Assembly (NCBI GenBank): GCA_963769435.1 | Contig: CAVYLN010000002.1 | Location: 1,426,001-1,490,000, forward strand | Length of the DNA stretch: 64,000 bases | Direction of reading: 5' to 3' | DNA from: JADKAV01 sp963769435 | GTDB taxonomy: Bacteria; Actinomycetota; Actinomycetes; S36-B12; UBA10799 | Shown: piece after piece, positions 37,727 through 46,597 of the stretch | How the letters are laid out: each line of letters begins with the position of its first letter | Numbering within the stretch: the stretch's first letter is position 1 | Translations under genes and position numbers: made by a program | The notes under the pieces: generated by a model | Seen by the model: the letters and a program-made list of their open reading frames with translations, nothing else | Told to the model about the DNA's origin: nothing | Databases searched by the model: none

Positions 37727-38632
37727 GTGGATCCCTACGAGAGCACCCGGTCCACGCTGCGCCGCAGCCTCGTCGGGGGTGGACGCGTGACCTGGGTCCG
37801 CGAACCGGGATCCCCGCTCGCGGTCACGTGCTGGCCGTTCTCACAGGTCATGCACGCCTATGCCCTCTCCGACCCGGTGTCGGGACCGGCGAGATTCCCG
37901 GGGCTCTCCAGGGGGTTGGGCGGATACCGGGATCCCCGTGGCGGATACCGCGAATCCATCGGCCGGGGCAAGCGCTACTACGACGACAACGCATGGCTCG
38001 GCCTGGCATTCCTGCAAAGACACACGTTCAGCGGCGGACGCCACTCCCGCCTGCGGGCCGTCAGCATCGATGAATTCGTGCAGGGCGGCGTGGACGCGCA
38101 GACCGGTGGCATCTTGTGGGTGGACGGTGGTGACACCTACCACGCCTGCTCGACCGGTTCCGGGGCTCTGCTGCACGCCGCACTCGGTGGGGACATTCGG
38201 GCGAGTCTGGACTTCCTGTCCGGGATGCGGAACTCCGATGGGCTCGTCCGCGACCACGTGAAGGCCGACGGCACCGTGGAGCCCAGCGTCTACTCCTACA
38301 ACCAGGGACTGCTCATCGCCGCCGCGCTGCAGGCCGGCGACCGACGGCTCGCGGACGAGGCGTCCGAGGCCGGCAGCGCCTACTTCACCGCCGAGCGACT
38401 CTGGGGTCAGGCCGTGAGTTTCAATGCCATCTACGCCAAGGCCCAGTTGCGGATGGGCGCGTCGGGTGCGATCGCCGAGTACGCCGACCGGCTGATGGAG
38501 GACGGCCGCGACGACGTCGGCTGGTTCACACGGGCCGGTCGGTACGACGACGGCGTGGTTCTGGACACCGCCGGGGCGCTGCAGATCTTCACCATGCTCC
38601 GGTTCGGCCACCTGATCGACCGCGCCCTCTGA
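37727..38632 (+). CDS. Glycoside hydrolase family 76-like protein
   Basis: 301 residues without a signal peptide. KRYYDDNAWLGLAFLQRH contains the Asp-Asp pair of GH76 endo-alpha-1,6-mannanases; GGILWVDGGDTYHACSTGSG and YSYNQGLLIAAALQAGD are further (alpha/alpha)6-barrel landmarks. It is somewhat short for the family and begins at GTG with no separate Shine-Dalgarno, so it may be leaderless. A cytoplasmic GH76 relative could act on mannan or lipomannan fragments; the substrate is inferred from family only. Confidence 0.8.
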   Translation: MDPYESTRSTLRRSLVGGGRVTWVREPGSPLAVTCWPFSQVMHAYALSDPVSGPARFPGLSRGLGGYRDPRGGYRESIGRGKRYYDDNAWLGLAFLQRHTFSGGRHSRLRAVSIDEFVQGGVDAQTGGILWVDGGDTYHACSTGSGALLHAALGGDIRASLDFLSGMRNSDGLVRDHVKADGTVEPSVYSYNQGLLIAAALQAGDRRLADEASEAGSAYFTAERLWGQAVSFNAIYAKAQLRMGASGAIAEYADRLMEDGRDDVGWFTRAGRYDDGVVLDTAGALQIFTMLRFGHLIDRAL

Positions 38633-38765
38633 TCGGACACCGGCGTCCCGCCAGCGCGCGGTAGAGCCCGCTGCCCGCCGGCGGGTCCGATCGGAGGACA
38701 CCCGGTGAGACCAGAATCACGCACCGATTTCACCAATTCCGGCGCTTTCAGGGCACCATGGATGA

Positions 38766-39873
38766 GTGAGCAAAGGTGGGGTACCCCCCGAGTTCGAGTC
38801 GTGGATGCGTCCGGAGGACGGACAGCAGCCCACGCAGCGACTCAACGCGCCCGGCCGACACAGGCCGGTGGGCAGCCCAACCGGACCTTCCCAACGCCCC
38901 GTGGGATCCCCGGTACAGACGATTCCCCCCCGGACGATCGCGCCCATCCGCCCACGCCGACGGCGGTGGACCGCGAAACGCATCATCCTCACCGTGCTCG
39001 CCGTGATGGCCGTCTACCTGACCGCGGTCGCCACGGTCTTCGCGACCTCGGTGACCAAAGTGGACGCGTTGCCGGCCAGCGACATCTCGTCGTCGGGAAC
39101 CAACTACCTGCTGGTGGGCAGCGACAGTCGCGCGGGCTTGTCCAAGGCCGAGCAGAAGCGCCTGCGCACAGGTTCCACCGAGGGTCAGCGCACCGACACC
39201 ATCATGATCATGCACGTGCCGGCTATCGGCGCCCCGACGCTCGTGTCGATCCCGCGGGACTCCTGGGTTGGGATTCCCGGCTACGGCCAGGGGAAGATCA
39301 ACTCCGCATTCGCGGTCGGTGGCCCGGAACTGCTCGTCACCACCGTCGAACAGGCCACCGGCCTGCACATCGACAACTACGTCGAGATCGGCTTCGCCGG
39401 CGTGGCCGAGACCACCGACGCCCTCGGTGGTGTGCGCCTGTGCCCCGACCGTCGCTACAACGACGCCAACAGCGGACTGAAGGTCAAGAAGGGCTGTCAG
39501 ACCATGGACGGCAAGGACGCGCTGGCCTACGTGCGCATGCGCTATGCCGACCCGCGCGGCGACCTCGGCCGGGTCGAACGTCAGCAGGAGTTCATCTCCT
39601 CGGTGGCCAAGCGCGCGATGAGCCCGCTGACCTGGCTGTTGCCCTGGCGAGCGTTCGGAGCGGCATCGGCCGCCGGTGGCAGTCTCACCGTCGACAACGG
39701 CACCGGCATCATCGATGACGCCCGGCTCGGGATCGCGATGGGCATGATCTCGATGGGTGTCGGTGAAGCCACCACCGTTCCCACGCGTCGAAGGCAGCTA
39801 CTTCGTCGGCGGGCAGGACGCGGTCAAGTGGGATACGCCCAAGGCCCTGGAGCTCTTCAACTCCATCGACTGA
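38766..39873 (+). CDS. LytR-CpsA-Psr (LCP) family cell-wall glycopolymer ligase, one frameshift
   Basis: About 369 residues: a Pro/Arg-rich cytoplasmic segment (1-75), one membrane anchor (about 76-95) and an extracellular LCP domain with NYLLVGSDSRAG, RTDTIMIMHVP, SIPRDSWV, NYVEIGFAG, DGKDALAYVRMRYADP and GDLGRVERQQEF. The conserved Arg and Asp residues that bind the lipid pyrophosphate are present. A one-base change near 39785 hides the end; the other frame reads GSYFVGGQDAVKW and stops at 39873. It attaches teichoic-acid-like or other glycopolymers to peptidoglycan. Confidence 0.88.
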
Positions 39874-39926
39874 CGCGGTACCGCTGCGGGTAGCGCTGCA
39901 TGTCCGCGTCAGGCCACCATGGACGC

Positions 39927-40817
39927 ATGCAGATGCGGACCCTGGGTGACACGACGAGTTTCCCGATCGGCCTGGGCTGCATGCCCATGTCGAACCGCCG
40001 GATGATCGACGAGCGGGATCGTGCGATCCGGACCATCCATGTGGCCCTGGACGCCGGAGTCACCCTTTTGGACACGGCCAACGTCTACGCTCCCGACGCA
40101 CAGCGGTTCGGCCACAACGAGCAACTCGTCGCGGAGGCACTGCGCCACTACAACGGTCCACGGCCGCTGGTTGCCACCAAGGGCGGTCTCACCCGCGACG
40201 CCGGGGAGATCTGGGGTCGATCCGCACGCCCGGGTGCCCTGATGAACGCTGCGATCGCCTCCGCGAAGAGGCTCGAGGTGGACATCATCGACCTCTACTA
40301 CCTGCACCGGGCGGATCCGGCGGTCCGGTTCGACGAGCAGATCACCGGACTGGTCGCGATCAAGGAGGCGGGGCTGGCCCGGCAGATCGGGGTGTCCAAC
40401 GTCGACGCCGAGATGTTGCAGCGGGCCATCGACATCGCCGGTGGGCCCGCGGACGAGGGGATCGTGGCGGTGCAGAACGAGCGATCACCGGTCCACCGCA
40501 GCGACGGCGACGTGCTCGACATGTGCACCCGGTACGGGATCGCGTACCTGCCCTGGTCACCTCTATCGGGAGCCGAACTCTTCGCCGACGACGCAGCGCA
40601 ACTGGGTGTGAGTCCGCAGCGCCTGGCCCTCGCGTGGCTGCTCGGACAATCCCCCGTGGTCATCCCGATCCCGGGGAGTACCCGGCCCGAGACCATCCTC
40701 GACTCGATCGCAGCGGCCGGACTGGTGCTGTCCGGCGAGCAGCTCCGCGGACTGTCAGCCCTGCCGTACACCGAGCAGTCGTCGTATCCGGACAACGAGC
40801 CGAAACCGCCGATGTGA
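39927..40817 (+). CDS. Aldo/keto reductase
   Basis: About 296 residues. The catalytic tetrad of the family is visible: Asp and Tyr in LLDTANVYAPD, Lys in LVATKGGLTRD and His in YYLHRADP. Later come QIGVSNVDAEML and PIPGSTRPETI for NADPH binding. ATG 39927 fits the usual N-terminus (RTLGDTTSFPIGLGCMPM); an upstream frame from 39900 adds nine non-conserved residues. The stop overlaps the hydrolase start (GTGA), so the two are coupled. Substrate unknown. Confidence 0.88.
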   Translation: MQMRTLGDTTSFPIGLGCMPMSNRRMIDERDRAIRTIHVALDAGVTLLDTANVYAPDAQRFGHNEQLVAEALRHYNGPRPLVATKGGLTRDAGEIWGRSARPGALMNAAIASAKRLEVDIIDLYYLHRADPAVRFDEQITGLVAIKEAGLARQIGVSNVDAEMLQRAIDIAGGPADEGIVAVQNERSPVHRSDGDVLDMCTRYGIAYLPWSPLSGAELFADDAAQLGVSPQRLALAWLLGQSPVVIPIPGSTRPETILDSIAAAGLVLSGEQLRGLSALPYTEQSSYPDNEPKPPM

Positions 40818-41764
40818 GACATCTGCTGACGATGGGCGTCGGGCTGTTGCTGGTCGCCTGCGCGCCGAGTCCCGGGGCGCCTGAGCAGTCCGGTCCATCC
40901 GGTGCAGAGCAGGTCCGGTTGGACGTCACTGTGACCGCCCACGGGATCGCCTGGGCGCAGATCGGCGATGGCGACCCCCTACTGCTGCTCAACGGCACCG
41001 GTTCGCCGATGGCCGAGTGGGATCCCGCCCTGCTCGCCAATCTTGCCCGGGACCGTCGTGTGATCGTCTTCGACTACCCCGGCCTGGGCCAGTCGACCGC
41101 GGCCCGGGCCACCGACTTCGAGGAGTTGGCGACCTCGACCGTCGGCCTGCTCAACGATCTGGACGTGTCGCGCACCGACCTCCTCGGCTGGTCGATGGGT
41201 GGCTTCGTCGCCCAGGAGATGCTGCGACACGACCCGGACCGGATCGGTCGGGCGGTCCTCGTGGGAACCAATCCCGGTGGATCCGCCACCGTGTTGGGAC
41301 CACCCTGGGTCCAGGCAGCGGACAGCGATTCCGACGGCAGCGACCGCACCTACCTGCGAACCAACTATCCGGGGACCCGGTGTGCCCAGCGCCGGGGAGA
41401 CGATTTCCTCGCCAGGCTCGAACGGGCGGTGGACTCGGGGCGCTACCCGGTTCCTCACACACCCGCGGCCACCTACCGGGCCATGGTCCGGGCCGAGGAT
41501 CCGTGGCTGCGCTCGAACGCCAACCTTCGACAACTCGGCTCCGTCAGTGCCGGCGTCCTGGTGCTGGTGGGGGAGCGGGACGTGATCACACCCATCGAGA
41601 ACAGCCGCATCCTGGCCGCGCGGATCCCAGGTGCTCGCATGACCACCGTCAGCGGCGGGGGACATTCGGTGCTTTTCCAGGATCCGGAACTGACGAGTTC
41701 GGCCGTTGTCGATTTCCTCGACGGTGGACAACCCCCCGACACACTGGTGGGAACCTGCGGGTGA
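40814..41764 (+). CDS. Alpha/beta-hydrolase lipoprotein
   Basis: 316 residues. GTG 40814 opens a lipoprotein signal ending LLLVAC, followed by a full alpha/beta hydrolase: oxyanion region LLNGTGSPM, nucleophile elbow GWSMGG, acid in GERDVITP and His in GGGHSVLF. The cap region has two cysteines' worth of unusual loop (GTRCAQRRGDD). The reading frame is open far upstream, but the lipobox and the 4-base overlap with the reductase fix the start. It would act as a surface-anchored esterase or peptidase of unknown substrate. Confidence 0.85.
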   Translation: MRHLLTMGVGLLLVACAPSPGAPEQSGPSGAEQVRLDVTVTAHGIAWAQIGDGDPLLLLNGTGSPMAEWDPALLANLARDRRVIVFDYPGLGQSTAARATDFEELATSTVGLLNDLDVSRTDLLGWSMGGFVAQEMLRHDPDRIGRAVLVGTNPGGSATVLGPPWVQAADSDSDGSDRTYLRTNYPGTRCAQRRGDDFLARLERAVDSGRYPVPHTPAATYRAMVRAEDPWLRSNANLRQLGSVSAGVLVLVGERDVITPIENSRILAARIPGARMTTVSGGGHSVLFQDPELTSSAVVDFLDGGQPPDTLVGTCG

Positions 41765-41793
41765 AACCGCTCTCACCGGCTTCTTACCCTCCT

Positions 41794-41817
41794 CCGGTCT
41801 ACTTCTCATGAGACCGG
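41794..41817. promoter_or_regulatory. Inverted repeat upstream of the PepSY-like gene
   Basis: CCGGTCT (41794-41800) and AGACCGG (41811-41817) are exact inverse arms around a 10-base spacer, ending 43 bases before the ATG at 41861 and 30 bases after the hydrolase stop. It could end the upstream transcript or act as an operator for the secreted-protein/two-component run. Confidence 0.4.
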
Positions 41818-41860
41818 GTGACAGTCGAGATACGACACCCGACGACTTAAGGACGTTCCC

Positions 41861-42751
41861 ATGAAGAAGATCGGCACCGTCACCGCTGCGAGCATCGCCG
41901 CGTTCGCCGTGGGCGCCACCGTGGCCGGCGGCATCGCCATCGCGAGCGCCGACACCGACGACACCGACTCCACGACCTCCATGCAGCAGCGCGGATGGGG
42001 CCAAGGGTCCGGCGACATGATGGGTCAGCGCGGGCCCGGCGGCATGATGGGTCAGCGCGGGCCGGGTGAACTGGTGACCGGCGAGGACGCGCAGAAGGCC
42101 ATCGACGCGGCGCTGGCTGCCGTTCCCGGCACCGCCGACCATGTCCACAAGGTCGCCGACGGGACCTACCGCGTCATGGTCCAAAAGGAGGACGGCACAC
42201 GAGTGGTGGTCACGCTCGACGCAGACTTCGTGGTCACGGGCCAGCAGGAGATGACCGGTCGTGGACCGCGGACACCTGCGACTGAGGAGCAGACCCAGAA
42301 GGCCACTGACGCGGCGCTGGCGCGGGTACCCGGAGCCACCGTGCTCCACGTCTTCGTTCGCGACGACGGCGGTTTCGCAGTGCTCGTCCGCAAGGACAAC
42401 GGGCGCAAACGAGTGGTTCTGCTCGACGAGAACTACGGGGTCGAATCCGTCGAGAACCCTGGAAAGGACCGCAGGCACGGTCCCCGCGGCCACCATGGGC
42501 GCATGGGTACCGACGTGGTCGGGCCGAAGTTCAAGAAGGCGGAGGCCGCCGCTCTGCAGGAGGTTCCCGATGGCACCGTGCTCGGCGTCCACAAGGTCGG
42601 CAAGCGCTACATGGCCGCGGTTCGCACAGCCGAGGACTCCATGGTGCTGGTGAAGATGAACCGTGACTTCAAGGTCACGGGGACCCAGGAGATGGACTTC
42701 CGCAGGGGCCACGGCCCGGATATGTCCGCCGGGTCCTCGACGGCCGCGTGA
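41861..42751 (+). CDS. Secreted PepSY-like repeat protein with Met/Gly motif
   Basis: 296 residues. A signal peptide (1-30) is followed by a Met/Gly/Gln-rich stretch with MMGQRGPG twice (about 50-70), then three related modules of about 65 residues. Each module has an alanine-rich helix ending in a VPG or VPDG turn and two or three strands (AAVPGTADHVHKV, ARVPGATVLHVFV, QEVPDGTVLGVHKV), matching the PepSY-like pattern. Similar proteins often accompany two-component systems and may be periplasmic modulators or metal binders. It is 80 bases upstream of the response regulator on the same strand. Confidence 0.75.
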   Translation: MKKIGTVTAASIAAFAVGATVAGGIAIASADTDDTDSTTSMQQRGWGQGSGDMMGQRGPGGMMGQRGPGELVTGEDAQKAIDAALAAVPGTADHVHKVADGTYRVMVQKEDGTRVVVTLDADFVVTGQQEMTGRGPRTPATEEQTQKATDAALARVPGATVLHVFVRDDGGFAVLVRKDNGRKRVVLLDENYGVESVENPGKDRRHGPRGHHGRMGTDVVGPKFKKAEAAALQEVPDGTVLGVHKVGKRYMAAVRTAEDSMVLVKMNRDFKVTGTQEMDFRRGHGPDMSAGSSTAA

Positions 42752-42776
42752 TCCGATGCTGGGCAGGGCGCCCCGC

Positions 42777-42813
42777 GTCCAACCCCACACTGATGTCCAA
42801 CCCCCACACTGAT
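42777..42813. promoter_or_regulatory. 18/19-base tandem direct repeat upstream of the response regulator
   Basis: GTCCAACCCCACACTGAT (42777-42794) is followed immediately by the same sequence with one extra C (42795-42813). The pair ends 18 bases before the ATG of the OmpR-type regulator. Head-to-tail sites are the usual binding arrangement for this regulator family, though the adjacent spacing of 18-19 bases (rather than 10-11) is longer than typical. Confidence 0.5.
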
Positions 42814-42831
42814 TAGGGCAGACTTCCTCAC

Positions 42832-43497
42832 ATGAAGGTGCTGGTGGCCGACGACGACCGGGCGATCCGGCAGTCCTTGGCCACCGCACTGGAACTCAAC
42901 GGCTACCAGGTGACCGCCTGCGCCGACGGGGTCGAGGCACTGGCCGCGTTCCGCGCCGAGAGGCCCGACGTGCTGGTTCTTGATGTCATGATGCCCGGCG
43001 TCGACGGGCTCGGGGTCTGCCGAGTCCTTCGCGCGGAAGGCGAACGTATCCCGATCCTCATGCTCACCGCGCGGGTCGAGACCGCCGACCGCGTGGCCGG
43101 CCTGGACGCGGGCGCAGACGACTATGTACCCAAGCCCTACGACATGGACGAGGTGTTGGCGCGACTGCGCGCGCTCCTGCGCCGGGCCGAACCTTCGGCG
43201 GCCAACGACGACCTCGTCGTCGAGGATGTGATCCTGTCACCGACGGCCCGCCGCGTGTGGCGATCCGGCCGGGAGATCGATCTGTCGAAGACGGAGTTCG
43301 ACCTGCTCGAACTCCTCATGCTCAACGCGGGGATCGTGCTGGAACACCACGTGATCTACGAGCGGATCTGGGGCTATGACTTCGGGCCCGACTCGAAGAA
43401 CCTTGCCGTCTACGTCGGCTACCTGCGCCGCAAACTCGGGCCGCCGGAACTCATCCGCACCGTGCGTGGTGTGGGGTATACGCTGCGCGCCTCATGA
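42832..43497 (+). CDS. OmpR/PhoB-family response regulator
   Basis: 221 residues. The receiver domain has DDD acidic pocket residues near 10-12, the phospho-acceptor Asp in LVLDVMMPG (about residue 52), LTAR and the conserved Lys in YVPKPYD. The C-terminal winged helix (from about 125) includes LSKTEFDLLELLM and the recognition region ending VYVGYLRRKLG and RTVRGVGYTLR. Its stop overlaps the histidine kinase start (ATGA). Confidence 0.95.
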   Translation: MKVLVADDDRAIRQSLATALELNGYQVTACADGVEALAAFRAERPDVLVLDVMMPGVDGLGVCRVLRAEGERIPILMLTARVETADRVAGLDAGADDYVPKPYDMDEVLARLRALLRRAEPSAANDDLVVEDVILSPTARRVWRSGREIDLSKTEFDLLELLMLNAGIVLEHHVIYERIWGYDFGPDSKNLAVYVGYLRRKLGPPELIRTVRGVGYTLRAS

Positions 43498-44774
43498 GCC
43501 TGCGTTCCAAACTCGCCATAGCCTTCGCCGTGCTGGCAGTGGTTGTGGCGGGCTTGATGGGACTTCTCGGGTACACGGCCACCGCCAATCAGTTGCAGAA
43601 GGAGACCGATCGGGTCCTGCTTGCTGGAGGTGACCGCTCCATGATGGAGGGCCGCGGCGCACGCGGGCAGGACGCAGCGGTCGTGCTCGGTGCGGACGGA
43701 CAGATCCTGCAGAGCCGGGGTGAGGTCACCCTGCCGGTGACCGACGAGGACCGCGCTGCGGCCGCATCGGCGCAGCCCAGCGTTCTGTCCCGGACCACAT
43801 CGGTGGACGGCACGCCGTACCGCATAATCACGGTGGCCCCGGGACAGGGCCGCGGCGCCGTCCTGCTGGGACGCAACTGGTCGGAGAACGCCGCAGTCCT
43901 GCGGCAACTGGCCACCGTCCTGGCAGTGCTGGCCGTCGCGCTCGCCGCCCTTGCCGCGGCCGCGGGATGGCTGGTCGCCAGGCAGATCACTCGGCGCCTC
44001 GTGCAGTTGACCGAAACCGCCGAGCAGGTGAGCTCGACGGGAGAACTCAGCGTGGAAGTCCCGGGCGCCGGCGCCGACGAGGTGGGGAGGCTCGCGGGCT
44101 CGTTCAACACGATGCTCGCTCGCCTGGCGCGTTCCCAGGCAGACCAGCAGCGCCTCGTTCAGGACGCCGGGCATGAACTGCGCACGCCTCTGACCTCCCT
44201 GCGAACCAACATCAGCCTGCTCGAGCGCTTCGAGGAGCTCCCCGACGACGTGCGGACCCGAGTGCTCGCGGACCTCCGTGGTGAATCGCGGGAATTGACG
44301 GGATTGGTGAACGAGGTTCTGGCACTGGCCGGCGGTGAAGCCGACCAGGGTCCCGTGGAGCCCGTCCGCCTGGCCGACGTCGCAGAGACCGTCGCTACCC
44401 GCGCCCGACGCCGAAGCGACCGGGAGGTCACGGTCTCCACCGACGACTCCGAGGTCACTGCTCCCCGAGTGGCGCTGGAGCGGGCCGTGTGGAACCTCGT
44501 GGACAACGCCTCCAAGTTCGATCAATCGGGCGGCCCGATCGACATCCGCGTCGCCAACCGTACGGTCGAGGTGATGGACAGGGGGCCGGGCGTGAGCCCC
44601 GAGGAGCAGGGTCACATCTTCAACAGGTTCTACCGGCCGGTGTCCTCACGAAGCCTGCCGGGATCCGGGCTAGGGCTGGCCATCGTCAAGGACGTCGTCG
44701 ACGCCGCCGGTGGCCGGGTGTACGTGCACCCGCGGGACGGCGGCGGGTCGGTGTTCGGGATGGCCTTCGACTGA
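43494..44774 (+). CDS. Sensor histidine kinase
   Basis: 426 residues: helix at 5-30, extracytoplasmic segment to about 140, second helix (145-165), HAMP domain, HisKA with DAGHELRTPLTSLRTN (phospho-accepting His) near residue 225 and HATPase_c with WNLVDNASKF (N box), DRGPGV (G1) and GSGLGLAIV (G2). The periplasmic part (SMMEGRGARGQDAAVVLGADG) has no recognised ligand domain. It is the partner of the regulator at 42832. Confidence 0.95.
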   Translation: MSLRSKLAIAFAVLAVVVAGLMGLLGYTATANQLQKETDRVLLAGGDRSMMEGRGARGQDAAVVLGADGQILQSRGEVTLPVTDEDRAAAASAQPSVLSRTTSVDGTPYRIITVAPGQGRGAVLLGRNWSENAAVLRQLATVLAVLAVALAALAAAAGWLVARQITRRLVQLTETAEQVSSTGELSVEVPGAGADEVGRLAGSFNTMLARLARSQADQQRLVQDAGHELRTPLTSLRTNISLLERFEELPDDVRTRVLADLRGESRELTGLVNEVLALAGGEADQGPVEPVRLADVAETVATRARRRSDREVTVSTDDSEVTAPRVALERAVWNLVDNASKFDQSGGPIDIRVANRTVEVMDRGPGVSPEEQGHIFNRFYRPVSSRSLPGSGLGLAIVKDVVDAAGGRVYVHPRDGGGSVFGMAFD

Positions 44775-44823
44775 CCCCCAGCCTGCAAGCACTCGGTGAC
44801 GGGGCAGGCGTCGGGGCGCGCGG

Positions 44824-45837
44824 TCAGCGATCCAACAACGGCCGGCGCGGATCCCAGGTCGTGCCGTCGCGATCGTCCTTGCGGCGACGTGCGATCGCGG
44901 TGAGCGCTTCGAGGACTACCCGATTGCCCAGAAGCGCGGTGATGTCGGCGTGGTCGTAGGGCGGCGACACCTCGACGACATCCATCCCGAGCACGGGCAG
45001 TTCGTAGCAGATGCGGCGCACCGCGTCGAGGAGTTGACGCGCGCTCAAGCCACCGGGCTCAGGGGTTCCCGTCCCCGGGGCGTGACCCGGATCGCACACG
45101 TCGATGTCCACGCTCAGGAAGATTCCGTCGCACTCGTCGAGCGCGATCCCGAACGCCTCGGTCAGGCAGTCGTCCAAGCCCCGCGTGACGATCTCGGTCA
45201 TCTCGTAGGAGCGCATGCGCTGCTGCGCCATCCATTCCAGGATGTCGGGCGGCGGCCAGTACCCGCGCAGGCCGATCTGGAGGAACCGATCGCCGCGGGC
45301 CGCCCCGGACTCGATCAGCCGGCGCATCGGCTGACCGTGCCCGATCAGCGATCCGAACTCGATGTCGCCGGTGTCCGCGTGGGCGTCGAAATGGATGACC
45401 GAGACCCGCCCCCACCGATCCCCGCCGCGGGCGACGCCGGTGACGTCGGGCCAGGTCACCGTGTGATCCCCGCCCAGGATCAGGGGGACGGCGCCGGTCG
45501 CAGCGACCTTCTCCACCGCCGACTCCAGATCCCGGCAGGAACGAGCGGCGTCACCGGAGTACATCTCGACGTCTCCGACATCCACCACCTTGAGGTCCTG
45601 CAAACCGTCCACCCGCATGGCCAGTGAGGGCCGCGAGCCGTCGTGGGCCAGGTAGCAGGTCTCCCGCAGCGCCTTGGGGCCGAACCTAGCTCCCGAGCGG
45701 TACGACGTACCGCCGTCGAACGGGGCGCCGAGGATCACCACGTCGGCGTCGGCGTACGTCTGTGGGTCGTCGAGGTCCGCCGCCTCCACGCCCAGGAATG
45801 TGATGTCTGGACCGAACTGCGCGCCGTACCGTGCCAT
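44824..45837 (-). CDS. Agmatinase/ureohydrolase family protein
   Basis: 337 residues of the arginase superfamily. The two-manganese site is complete: GGDHTVTW, DAHADTGD and SVDIDVCDPGHAPGTGTPEPGG. Agmatinase (agmatine to putrescine plus urea) or a guanidino-acid hydrolase are the likely activities. Putrescine production would connect it with the catabolic block at 8-17 kb, but they are 28 kb apart. ATG 45837 is chosen; an ATG seven codons upstream is also possible. No polyamine gene is adjacent. Confidence 0.85.
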   Translation of the reverse strand: MARYGAQFGPDITFLGVEAADLDDPQTYADADVVILGAPFDGGTSYRSGARFGPKALRETCYLAHDGSRPSLAMRVDGLQDLKVVDVGDVEMYSGDAARSCRDLESAVEKVAATGAVPLILGGDHTVTWPDVTGVARGGDRWGRVSVIHFDAHADTGDIEFGSLIGHGQPMRRLIESGAARGDRFLQIGLRGYWPPPDILEWMAQQRMRSYEMTEIVTRGLDDCLTEAFGIALDECDGIFLSVDIDVCDPGHAPGTGTPEPGGLSARQLLDAVRRICYELPVLGMDVVEVSPPYDHADITALLGNRVVLEALTAIARRRKDDRDGTTWDPRRPLLDR

Positions 45838-45870
45838 GCCGCCAGCGTAGTTGCGCACGGGACCCGGAGG

Positions 45871-46268
45871 TCACATGTCGAGCGGATCCAGCGTGAGCAG
45901 GGCATCGAAGGCTGCGTCCGGCGACACGATCACCCGCAGACCGGCCAACTCGGCGGTCGCGGCATGGACCGCACCACGGCCCCGGATGGCGGTCGAGTCA
46001 ACGATCTGCAACGCCTTGTCCAGCACACGACGATCGAAATCGTGCAGGACACACGCCTGTCCGGCCGCCCGAGCCTGCGCGACCGCACTGTCACGGTCGG
46101 TCATCCGCATCCTGTGGAACAACAGTTCCTGAACCATGTCGACACTGGCGTTCAACTACAGGCGCCCCTCCCGCGCCGCCGACAGCACTCACGACAACCG
46201 TCGGGGTGCCGGTTCTCGCCGCCCAAGGCGTACGCGAAGACCGCTGTATCGACGAGGACCGCCCTCAC
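45871..46268 (-). pseudogene. VapC-type PIN-domain toxin, frameshift plus stop codon
   Basis: The N-terminal piece from GTG 46268 (VRAVLVDTAVFAYALGGENR) contains the first acidic PIN residue. After a one-base shift near 46190 the frame continues VLSAAREGRL, meets TAG at 46156-46158 where related proteins have a residue such as Gln, and then reads SVDMVQELLFHRMR, RGRGAVHAATAELAG and VSPDAAFDALLTLDPLDM. The GTG overlaps the antitoxin stop (GTGA), the standard VapBC layout. A frame change plus an in-frame stop suggests an inactivated toxin unless both are consensus errors. Confidence 0.7.
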
Positions 46269-46513
46269 GCGTACCTCGGGACAGCCGATTCGACATGGCC
46301 TTTCGCGACCGACCAGTCCTCACCCGGCCCTTCTGTGGTCGGCATCTCGAGCAGACTTGCCAGTGCTCGCTTCCTCGCGTCACTGCCATCGTCAAGGTAG
46401 AGGGAGATGGCCTCACGGATCACCGAGGCAACGGAGCGGGACTGCGTCGATGCGACCTGCTCAAGACGCGCATAATCCTCCCGCTGGATGAGGATCTGCA
46501 CTCTGCGTTCCAT
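46265..46513 (-). CDS. Ribbon-helix-helix VapB-like antitoxin
   Basis: 82 residues. MERRVQILIQREDYARLEQV followed by SVASVIREAISLYL is a ribbon-helix-helix DNA-binding domain; the C-terminus (DWSVAKGHVESAVPRYA) would contact the toxin. ATG 46513 is preferred over 46528 because the inverted repeat at 46520-46545 overlaps the earlier start. It overlaps the PIN gene by 4 bases. Confidence 0.85.
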   Translation of the reverse strand: MERRVQILIQREDYARLEQVASTQSRSVASVIREAISLYLDDGSDARKRALASLLEMPTTEGPGEDWSVAKGHVESAVPRYA

Positions 46514-46519
46514 GGCGGA

Positions 46520-46545
46520 CATACACACACTGTCGCATGTGTATG
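46520..46545. promoter_or_regulatory. Inverted repeat operator upstream of the antitoxin
   Basis: CATACACA (46520-46527) and TGTGTATG (46538-46545) are exact inverse 8-base arms with a 10-base spacer, placed 7-32 bases before the antitoxin ATG. Autorepression by antitoxin-toxin complexes binding such palindromes is established for VapBC systems. Confidence 0.6.
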
Positions 46546-46597
46546 ACCTGCTCGGTGGACGCTGACGGTGGCACCGTGCCGGTCCTAGGCTGGCGCC

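Noticed and set aside
44775..44823. Terminator between the histidine kinase and agmatinase
   Set aside because: No convincing stem-loop is present in the 49-base gap.
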